Source: an uncultured bacterium
Lineage (GTDB): Bacteria > Cyanobacteriota > Vampirovibrionia > Gastranaerophilales > Gastranaerophilaceae
Length of the DNA: 6,044 nucleotides
Assembly: GCA_902765655.1 (NCBI GenBank)
Contig: CACXAK010000100.1
Location: 1 to 6,044, forward strand
Direction: 5' to 3'
Shown here: positions 1-4,209 of the stretch, piece by piece
Layout of the letters: each line of letters starts with the position of its first letter
Position numbering within the stretch: the first letter of the stretch is position 1
Position numbers and translations under genes: made by a program
The notes under the pieces: generated by a model
Database searches by the model: none
Told to the model about the DNA's origin: nothing
The model's input: the letters and a program-made list of their open reading frames with translations, nothing else

Positions 1-891
1 GATAATGCTTCACAGTTTGTTTTGGATAGCGAAAACGAAGAATTCCTTGTCGGTTTGGAAGATTTTTTCAATAATTATGAGGAGATAATTGCGGATATAA
101 ATTCTCCTTTATTAGAAAAATATGCAATTACCGAAAAAAGTTCTTCGACATTTAAAAAATTTGAAAATTTTATTAAGAATAATAAGCTGTCATACGCAAA
201 GGGACAGATTGTCGGGGCTTTTACCCTGTGTACATCATTGAAAGACCAAAACGGCAGAGCTGTTATTTATGATGATACACTAAGAGATATTGTTGTAAAA
301 CTTCTTTCTTTAAAAGCATTGTGGCAGATAAAAAGAATCAAAGCTGCAAATAAAGAAACGACTCCGATTATATTCATGGACGAACCATCTGTGTCACAAA
401 TCGGTTCATCTGCATATATAACAGTATCAGTGCAAGAAGTAATTAATATGATAGATGAAATATCAAAAATAATCAGGAATAATGGCGGTTTAAGTGCGAT
501 TCATTGTTGCGGGAAATGTGACTGGAGAATTCCTGTAAAAGCAAATGCTGATATTATAAATTTCGATGCTTACAATTATTCGCAAAATTTTGTAGTATAT
601 CATAAAGAAATATCAAAATTTTTAAATAATGGCGGGAAAATTGCCTGGGGTTTTGTTCCGACTTCTGATGGTGAAATTTTGAAAAACCTCAGTGTTGATA
701 TTTTGGAAGATAAATTCAAAAATTGTGTAAAATATTTGACTGATAACGGTATAAATGAGAAACTAATAATTGATAATTCCATTATAACTTCATCCTGTGG
801 CGCAGGAGGGTTGAGTGTAAATGATGCACAAAAAGCCATGGATTTGGTCAAAGAATTATCAGACAGGTTAATAGAGAGGAACAAATTTTGA
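1..891 (+). CDS. MetE/UROD-superfamily methyltransferase-like protein, 5'-truncated by the window edge
   Basis: This is the C-terminal 296 residues of a cytosolic TIM-barrel protein resembling the catalytic half of cobalamin-independent methionine synthase (MetE). Residues below count from the TTG at 22, but the frame is open back to base 1 without a clear ribosome site, so the true start probably lies outside the window. Visible support is the set of likely zinc ligands: a His-x-Cys pair (H161, C163 in IHCCGKCDW) and a late Cys (C259 in SSCGAGGLS), matching the His-x-Cys...Cys pattern of MetE. FMDEPSVSQ near residue 115 resembles the MetE DEP strand. The family uses zinc to activate a thiol as methyl acceptor. 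Short stand-alone forms in anaerobes are thought to take methyl groups from corrinoid proteins, so a core-MetE role is possible. The acceptor and donor here are inferred, not seen. The gene overlaps the CooC-like gene by four bases (TTGA), implying co-translation. Confidence 0.75.
   Translation, partial: DNASQFVLDSENEEFLVGLEDFFNNYEEIIADINSPLLEKYAITEKSSSTFKKFENFIKNNKLSYAKGQIVGAFTLCTSLKDQNGRAVIYDDTLRDIVVKLLSLKALWQIKRIKAANKETTPIIFMDEPSVSQIGSSAYITVSVQEVINMIDEISKIIRNNGGLSAIHCCGKCDWRIPVKANADIINFDAYNYSQNFVVYHKEISKFLNNGGKIAWGFVPTSDGEILKNLSVDILEDKFKNCVKYLTDNGINEKLIIDNSIITSSCGAGGLSVNDAQKAMDLVKELSDRLIERNKF
873..880 (+). promoter_or_regulatory. Ribosome binding site for the TTG-initiated CooC-like gene
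   Basis: AGAGAGGA lies seven bases before the TTG at 888. It supports an unusual TTG start that overlaps the preceding TGA stop as TTGA. The site sits inside the end of the MetE-like gene, as expected for translational coupling. Confidence 0.65.
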
Positions 892-1178
892 CAATTAAAC
901 TTGCAGTAACAGGTAAAGGCGGAAGCGGAAAAACAACAATCGTAAAAGCATTTATGCATATTTTTGAAGAAATGTATCCCGATAAATCCATTCTTTTATT
1001 TGACAATGATCTTACAAGTGAATTGGGTCATAGTTTTGGTCTTGATATAAGAAACACAATATATGGTATAAGAAGCGGGAAACACGAATATAAAACAGGA
1101 ATTCCTGATGATATGAGCAAGTCGGAATTTATTGAATGGGCTTTGGAAGAAATCATTGTTCCGAATCCTGGTTTGTAG
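888..1178 (+). CDS. CooC-like nickel/metallocluster-insertion ATPase, N-terminal part (frameshifted gene)
   Basis: This is the nucleotide-binding half of a SIMIBI-class ATPase of the CooC/MinD type. These proteins couple ATP-driven dimerisation to metal delivery, classically nickel into carbon monoxide dehydrogenase. The start codon is TTG with a good ribosome site. The deviant Walker A loop GKGGSGKTT occupies residues 9-17, with the signature lysine at K10. A second strand ending in LLFDND (residues 37-41) matches the Asp-rich region after the P-loop in CooC. The frame meets TAG at 1176, giving only 96 residues where the family has about 250. The rest of the protein continues in another frame from within 1136-1178. 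Read as one protein with a -1 shift near 1169, the product would be about 239 residues. No CODH gene is visible in the window, so the client enzyme is unknown; a corrinoid-dependent partner of the upstream MetE-like protein is an alternative. Confidence 0.7.
   Translation: MTIKLAVTGKGGSGKTTIVKAFMHIFEEMYPDKSILLFDNDLTSELGHSFGLDIRNTIYGIRSGKHEYKTGIPDDMSKSEFIEWALEEIIVPNPGL
1136..1178 (+). other. Frameshift zone joining the two CooC-like reading frames
   Basis: The two frames overlap only here: the downstream frame has a TGA at 1133-1135 and the upstream frame stops at 1176-1178. The family sequence resumes after a -1 shift (equivalent to one missing base), most plausibly between CCT (1167) and TGG (1169). 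No X-XXY-YYZ slippery heptamer is present before the stop. A single-base deletion, by mutation or by sequencing/assembly error, is therefore likelier than programmed frameshifting. Confidence 0.7.
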
Positions 1179-1606
1179 GTTCAAAAGATTGCAGATGTCC
1201 GATTACAAAACAGATAAATGATGCGGTTTACAAGCTTATCAATCGTTATGATTTTGTAATTTTCGACTGCGAATTTGATTTGAAATATCTAAATCAGCTT
1301 GTTGATATCGAAATTGACTCTACTATAATTGTTGCAAATCCTTCAGAAGAGTCTGCACATTTGGCTCAGCGTATCAAAGAATTCAGCGCAAAACACGCTG
1401 CCGGGACACAATTGGGTGTTGTTGTAAATAAAGTCGATAACAGTAAAATGCTTGCACTCTCTGAGCTGTTGCATAAATATGATCTGGATATTCTTGGTGC
1501 AATTCCATATGATAAAGAGCTTGAGAAAAATCCTATTTCAAGAGAATCTTATGTTGTGCAGAATGCAGTAAAGGCATTTTATTCGCGATTGAATTTGCCA
1601 CAATAA
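1136..1606 (+). CDS. CooC-like ATPase, C-terminal part (frameshifted gene)
   Basis: This is the remaining half of the CooC-like ATPase in the -1 frame. The ATG at 1136 is only the first Met in this frame and has no ribosome site of its own. The first 11 residues are out-of-frame sequence; family-like residues begin near WFVGSKDCRC (from 1169). The CxC motif (codons 1190-1192 and 1196-1198, about residues 102 and 104 of the joined protein) falls where the metal-binding CxC of Carboxydothermus CooC1 (C112/C114) lies, which is the best evidence for a metal-handling ATPase rather than MinD or ParA. DFVIFDCEFDLKYL resembles the Walker B/switch II stretch, with DCEFD in place of the usual DNEAG. 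IIVANPSEES and VVVNKVDN are the later strands, the second carrying the base-recognition NK-type motif. The reading frame ends at TAA 1604-1606, just before a hairpin. Confidence 0.7.
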   Translation: MGFGRNHCSESWFVGSKDCRCPITKQINDAVYKLINRYDFVIFDCEFDLKYLNQLVDIEIDSTIIVANPSEESAHLAQRIKEFSAKHAAGTQLGVVVNKVDNSKMLALSELLHKYDLDILGAIPYDKELEKNPISRESYVVQNAVKAFYSRLNLPQ

Positions 1607-1609
1607 ATA

Positions 1610-1655
1610 TATTTAATATTTCTTAATAAAATATTAAATAAAGGCAATTTTTTTT
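1610..1655 (+). terminator. AT-only hairpin with downstream T-run after the CooC-like gene
   Basis: Bases 1610-1621 and 1629-1640 form a perfect 12-bp inverted repeat around a seven-base loop. All pairs are A-T. A run of eight T (1648-1655) follows after AAGGCAA. The position, four bases beyond the stop codon, suits a terminator. The lack of G-C pairs and the seven-base gap before the T-run make it weak. Confidence 0.4.
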
Positions 1656-1690
1656 CAATTTTGTACTTAATTAATGTATAAGGGAAAATC

Positions 1691-1695
1691 AGGGA
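1691..1695 (+). promoter_or_regulatory. Ribosome binding site of the 73-residue small protein
   Basis: AGGGA lies six bases before the ATG at 1702 and fixes that start. A TATAAG hexamer at 1677-1682 could be a -10 element, but no -35 of normal spacing is convincing. Confidence 0.45.
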
Positions 1696-1701
1696 TAGAC
1701 T

Positions 1702-1923
1702 ATGGGAATTAATGTATCTAAATTATTCGGTTCAAATATTATACCGGCTTCAAGAAGCTACCAGGCTCAGCGGGTTGTCACGAATCCTGTTCAAAACAGG
1801 AATTTGTATGCTTCAATGAACAGTTTGGATCGTACTTACGGTCAGTCTCCTGCGGTGGCAGACTGGTATAATGCTCACGATCTTTTAGGCGCAGTAAAAT
1901 ATAATGATATAGTTGTTGCGTAA
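1702..1923 (+). CDS. Small hypothetical protein, 73 residues
   Basis: I do not recognise this protein. It is short, soluble and rich in Asn, Ser, Tyr and Arg, with no membrane segment, signal peptide, cysteine or repeat. The N-terminus MGINVSKLFGSN is followed by a stretch containing NPVQ (residues 28-31) and an aromatic, acidic C-terminal part (ADWYNAHDLL). Support for a real gene is the ribosome site AGGGA at proper spacing, a possible -10 upstream, a preceding terminator-like hairpin that would make it a separate transcription unit, and ordinary codon use. It converges with the - strand gene ending at 1927, with only three bases between the stops and no hairpin between them. The function is unknown. 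A secreted or structural role cannot be argued from the sequence. Confidence 0.55.
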   Translation: MGINVSKLFGSNIIPASRSYQAQRVVTNPVQNRNLYASMNSLDRTYGQSPAVADWYNAHDLLGAVKYNDIVVA

Positions 1924-1926
1924 TTT

Positions 1927-2130
1927 TTAAGATAAAATATCCAGTTTATTCGCTGTTGTTGAACTTTGAACATTCGGATGAAAAGGATTATAACCGTTTT
2001 GGCTCTTTGGATTTATAAAATCAAAAGAGCTTTTTTGAGCAATTGGAGAATTTTTAGTTTCAAACAACTGCACAGGATTCACGGCAAACATGTACTGCCT
2101 TTGTACTGCGTTTATAGAATTGTTCATCAT
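1927..2130 (-). CDS. Small hypothetical protein, 67 residues, Asn/Ser/Pro-rich
   Basis: I do not recognise this protein. I chose the ATG at 2130 because AAGAAG (2143-2138) lies seven bases upstream; a TTG at 2136 in the same frame would fall almost on that site. A second ATG at 2127 is also possible. The product starts MMNNSINAVQRQYMF, is polar and rich in Asn, Ser, Gln and Pro, and has no cysteine or membrane segment. It carries NPVQ at residues 18-21, a tetrapeptide also found in the convergent 73-residue protein. A longer + strand frame (1966-2184) overlaps it, but its Lys/Arg/Ile/Leu/Tyr-rich translation looks like antisense of this gene. TTGAAA at 2190-2185 and TATATA at 2163-2158 could be promoter elements, but their 21-base spacing is poor. 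The function is unknown. Confidence 0.5.
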   Translation of the reverse strand: MMNNSINAVQRQYMFAVNPVQLFETKNSPIAQKSSFDFINPKSQNGYNPFHPNVQSSTTANKLDILS

Positions 2131-2137
2131 AATCAAT

Positions 2138-2143
2138 CTTCTT
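2138..2143 (-). promoter_or_regulatory. Ribosome binding site of the 67-residue small protein
   Basis: On the - strand AAGAAG precedes ATG 2130 by seven bases. It favours the ATG over the in-frame TTG at 2136. Confidence 0.4.
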
Positions 2144-2223
2144 TGGGTTATTTCTCTTATATAAAGTATTTCAAATCAGAGTAATTTCAATACAAGAAAA
2201 AATCGTTACAATTTTTACAAACA

Positions 2224-2649
2224 TTATATGAATTTTTTGCAAAATATCATAAGTTTGTTCAATGTGGTGTATTTTTTGCTTTTTTCAATCCCGTCAAGTG
2301 TAACTCTGTCGTTGTTGATGATATATTCTCGGATGTGTTTTGTATTTGGATATATTTTTTTAATTTTATTCTTTAAGTTGTCTTTTAATGATTTTATTTC
2401 AGGTTCTTTTTCCATATCATTAATATTGCAGTGTGCATGAATAGGATAATCCATTGGTTTCCCAGTTATGTATTTCCTTCTGGCAAGCATTCCGATGGTC
2501 GGATTATTGTTGCAATCTTGAAGATGTGCTTTATAGTCGTCGATATTATCATTGTCTATACCTAATCTTGTGTTGATTCCGACTCTTGTCCAGTATGCGT
2601 TGTATCTGACGTTTTCATATTTTGGGAATGGTCCTAATTCTATTTCCAT
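2224..2649 (-). CDS. Hypothetical protein, 141 residues
   Basis: I recognise no family. The start is set at ATG 2649, since the in-frame GTG at 2658 is part of the Shine-Dalgarno GAGGTGA. The N-terminal half (residues 1-75) is compact, with the aromatic/proline opening MEIELGPFPKYENVRY, an acidic Asn/Asp stretch (DNDNIDDY, 32-39), C46, and a His-rich segment PIHAHC (69-74). H71, H73, C74 and C46 could bind metal, but nothing shows that they do. The C-terminal half (86-141) is strongly basic and Lys-rich with predicted helices (KDNLKNKIKKIYP), ending KKFI. There is no signal peptide or membrane segment. The gene appears to be its own transcription unit, with a hairpin upstream, a TATAAT and a good ribosome site. 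The Asn/Lys richness agrees with the AT-rich composition and does not by itself show transfer. Confidence 0.65.
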   Translation of the reverse strand: MEIELGPFPKYENVRYNAYWTRVGINTRLGIDNDNIDDYKAHLQDCNNNPTIGMLARRKYITGKPMDYPIHAHCNINDMEKEPEIKSLKDNLKNKIKKIYPNTKHIREYIINNDRVTLDGIEKSKKYTTLNKLMIFCKKFI

Positions 2650-2654
2650 AATTA

Positions 2655-2661
2655 TCACCTC
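2655..2661 (-). promoter_or_regulatory. Strong Shine-Dalgarno deciding the start of the 141-residue protein
   Basis: On the - strand GAGGTGA lies five bases before ATG 2649. An in-frame GTG start at 2658 would be inside this element, so the ATG is preferred. Confidence 0.7.
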
Positions 2662-2667
2662 ATTACT

Positions 2668-2673
2668 ATTATA
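2668..2673 (-). promoter_or_regulatory. Possible -10 element (TATAAT) for the 141-residue protein
   Basis: A perfect TATAAT sits about 19 bases before ATG 2649. The nearest good -35-like hexamer, TTTACA (2692-2687), is only 13 bases away, which is too close. In such AT-rich sequence the match may be chance. If real, the leader would be very short and would begin near the Shine-Dalgarno. Confidence 0.3.
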
Positions 2674-2708
2674 TTTTTATAAAATATGTAAAAATATAAT
2701 TTGCTATT

Positions 2709-2748
2709 AATAAAACCGAAAGTGAAATTATTCTCTTTCGGTTTTATT
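2709..2748. terminator. Strong hairpin between the hydS operon and the 141-residue gene, probably bidirectional
   Basis: Bases 2709-2722 pair perfectly with 2735-2748 (14 bp, core AAACCGAAAG/CTTTCGGTTT). A T-T mismatch, three more pairs and an ATTA tetraloop lie inside. It stands about 20 bases after the stop of the [2Fe-2S] protein, where the - strand operon should end; the - strand 3' side reads GGTTTTATTAAT. The + strand 3' side has a longer T-rich tail (TTTTATTTTATAATTTT), so it could also stop rightward transcripts coming from the small-gene region. Confidence 0.75.
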
Positions 2749-2767
2749 TTTTATTTTATAATTTTGC

Positions 2768-3022
2768 TTATTTTAATTCTCTGTCGATAGCAGCAAGAAC
2801 TTTTTCAACTGTTGCCTCTTTAATTACTTCATCATTAACTTTTACGTAAGGAGCTTTTGAAAATTCCCAATCAATTGAGCATAAACCCAAACATGGAGAA
2901 CCCGAAACATCGACATCATCTCCGTATTTTTTCGGAACAAGTTCAATTAATTCCTGCAAATTTGATGAACCCATAACAAAACAGGTAGTTCCTAAACACA
3001 CTTTAACATTAACTTTAGCCAT
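2768..3022 (-). CDS. Thioredoxin-like [2Fe-2S] ferredoxin, HydC/NuoE C-terminal domain type
   Basis: This is an 84-residue electron carrier of the thioredoxin-fold [2Fe-2S] family, which also forms the C-terminal half of NuoE/HndA/HydC subunits of NAD-linked hydrogenases and complex I. The four cluster ligands are visible: C9 and C14 (CLGTTC) and C44 and C48 (CLGLC). The spacing Cx4C...Cx3C is diagnostic. The length equals the domain alone, so it is a stand-alone protein, not a truncated NuoE. The start at ATG 3022 is fixed by AGGAG seven bases upstream; an earlier in-frame start would run into the phosphatase gene. It is the last gene of the hydS operon, ten bases after the phosphatase stop, and is followed by a strong terminator. 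Clostridial hydrogenase clusters carry similar small genes beside PAS-type hydrogenases. Its partner is inferred: it may exchange electrons with the HydS-like protein or with a bifurcating hydrogenase encoded elsewhere. Confidence 0.88.
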   Translation of the reverse strand: MAKVNVKVCLGTTCFVMGSSNLQELIELVPKKYGDDVDVSGSPCLGLCSIDWEFSKAPYVKVNDEVIKEATVEKVLAAIDRELK

Positions 3023-3029
3023 TTTTTTG

Positions 3030-3034
3030 CTCCT
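3030..3034 (-). promoter_or_regulatory. Ribosome binding site overlapping the phosphatase stop codon
   Basis: On the - strand the sequence reads TAGGAG: TAG (3035-3033) stops the phosphatase, and AGGAG (3034-3030) is the Shine-Dalgarno for ATG 3022, seven bases on. The shared bases imply that terminating ribosomes affect initiation of the [2Fe-2S] protein. Confidence 0.75.
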
Positions 3035-4196
3035 ACATATACTGTACACTAACTTTTTTAAAATATTTATCCTGTAAAACAACTTTCATTTTTTTGATGA
3101 TGTTTTTACGAATTTCGATTTCAATTGGTAAAGTTGGATTGTAATGTGCCTGATTGAGTTTTGCCCCGACCATAAAGTAAATACAATCACTATCCAATAA
3201 GAATTTTACCAACTTCCCTGCCGCATTGTCAATATCCCATTCACCGTTTTCTAAATATTCAAGCGTCTGGGTCAGAGTCAAAATACCTTCCGTAACCAAA
3301 TCAACTCCCTCCATATATGAGCATGACGGGAGTTTCCCGATGCTTATGGTCGTATCCATGGTAATTGGGATATTTAACTCTCTGGATATCAAATTAGCTG
3401 TTGTGCCTCCTGCAATTGCTTTTTTGCCTTTAAAATCTTTAAACGTCTGAGCATATTGAGTATCGTTTTTCTGATTAAAAGGAGGACCTGTAAATATAAG
3501 AGATTTTCTCGGTTCTCTGCAATATAATACAAGTGCGGACATATCATCTTTGGGGTTTCTGTCAGTTTCAATATTTCTTGCCTGTTTTACAAGGTATGAT
3601 GATAATTCTGAGCTGGAAATTTCCGGGTCTTTTTTTAGTTTTTCCAAAACCAAATCAATTAACCCGCTTCTGCGCAAACCGAGTTTTAATTTTTCATTTC
3701 CCAAACCGCATTGTGTAATTCCGTCAGAACAAAAAATCAGTCTGTCCCCTAGTTCAAGTTTTATTTTATAACTTTTCATACAGCGATTTTTATGATTTTT
3801 AGAAGGGATAGATTCATAATCCGGTTTCATTATTTCCCCATTTCGTATCCAAATAAAATCAGGGTTCCCTTCTTCTACAATTTTGGCGTGTCCTTCATCA
3901 TTTACATCTATTATAGAAAATGTCGAATAGCTTATTTTTCTGACCTGACAAACAGGCAGTGAATTCATAACAATTTCGGCAGCATCTTTAATTGGGATCT
4001 GGTCGCCTTCAACAAACCTTAAAAGCATTGTTGCAGTCATACATGACAGAATGTTGGCTTTAATCCCCGAACCTAATCCGTCGGATAAAACAGCAATAAG
4101 TTTTGCTTCATCAGGATATCTTTTGGATACAAAATAATCCCCGAATGCATTTTGATTGTATTTTTTTATTTGATGACAATCTATATCAATAAACAT
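3033..4196 (-). CDS. SpoIIE/PP2C-type serine phosphatase with a hydrogenase-linked C-terminal domain
   Basis: This 387-residue, probably cytosolic protein has two parts. Residues 1 to about 230 form a SpoIIE-like PPM phosphatase domain, a manganese- or magnesium-dependent enzyme class that removes phosphate from Ser/Thr, often on anti-anti-sigma factors. Metal-binding motifs are present in order: SDGLGSG (D39), CSDGI (D158) and NPKDDMSAL (D217/D218). All the expected aspartates are retained, so it is likely active. Residues from about 232 to 387 form a second domain with a glycine-rich AIAGGTTANL (260-269) and MEGVDLVTEGILTLTQ (295-310). I know this type of domain only from phosphatases encoded beside PAS-type [FeFe]-hydrogenases, and its role is unclear. 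The ATG at 4196 shares its A with the TAA of hydS (TAATG), and AAGGTG lies seven bases upstream within hydS. The coupling suggests it is the output enzyme of the hydrogenase sensor. No STAS-domain substrate or kinase is visible in the window. Confidence 0.87.
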   Translation of the reverse strand: MFIDIDCHQIKKYNQNAFGDYFVSKRYPDEAKLIAVLSDGLGSGIKANILSCMTATMLLRFVEGDQIPIKDAAEIVMNSLPVCQVRKISYSTFSIIDVNDEGHAKIVEEGNPDFIWIRNGEIMKPDYESIPSKNHKNRCMKSYKIKLELGDRLIFCSDGITQCGLGNEKLKLGLRRSGLIDLVLEKLKKDPEISSSELSSYLVKQARNIETDRNPKDDMSALVLYCREPRKSLIFTGPPFNQKNDTQYAQTFKDFKGKKAIAGGTTANLISRELNIPITMDTTISIGKLPSCSYMEGVDLVTEGILTLTQTLEYLENGEWDIDNAAGKLVKFLLDSDCIYFMVGAKLNQAHYNPTLPIEIEIRKNIIKKMKVVLQDKYFKKVSVQYM

Positions 4197-4209
4197 TATT
4201 TTTCACCTT
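4194..4209 (-). promoter_or_regulatory. Coupled stop/start (TAATG) with internal ribosome site between hydS and the phosphatase
   Basis: AAGGTG (4209-4204) lies within the last codons of hydS. Seven bases on, TAATG joins the hydS stop (4198-4196) to the phosphatase ATG (4196-4194). This is a classic translational-coupling arrangement that keeps the two proteins in fixed proportion. Confidence 0.75.

Noticed and set aside
600..959. - strand open frame opposite the MetE-like and CooC-like genes
   Set aside because: It is antisense to two well-supported genes, its Cys/Ser/Phe-rich translation matches no family, and it lacks a ribosome site.
1165..1178. Programmed -1 frameshift signal in the CooC-like gene
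   Set aside because: No X-XXY-YYZ slippery heptamer and no obvious downstream stem or pseudoknot near the stop.
996..1184. - strand 62-residue frame over the CooC-like gene
   Set aside because: It is the antisense shadow of the Walker A half; no family features.
1966..2184. + strand 72-residue frame overlapping the 67-residue - strand gene
   Set aside because: No ribosome site is seen, and its Lys/Arg/Ile/Tyr-rich translation looks like antisense; the - strand frame has a better start and composition. Some doubt remains.
2228..2440. + strand 70-residue hydrophobic frame resembling a membrane peptide
   Set aside because: The hydrophobicity is what the antisense of an Asn/Lys-rich gene gives (AAT/AAA become ATT/TTT). 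It lacks a ribosome site.
1607..2760. CRISPR array, tRNA or riboswitch in the small-gene region
   Set aside because: I saw no spaced direct repeats, no tRNA arm pattern and no known riboswitch core; only the two hairpins described.
3226..3771. Several short frames on both strands inside the phosphatase gene
   Set aside because: They are shadows of a frame with intact catalytic motifs.
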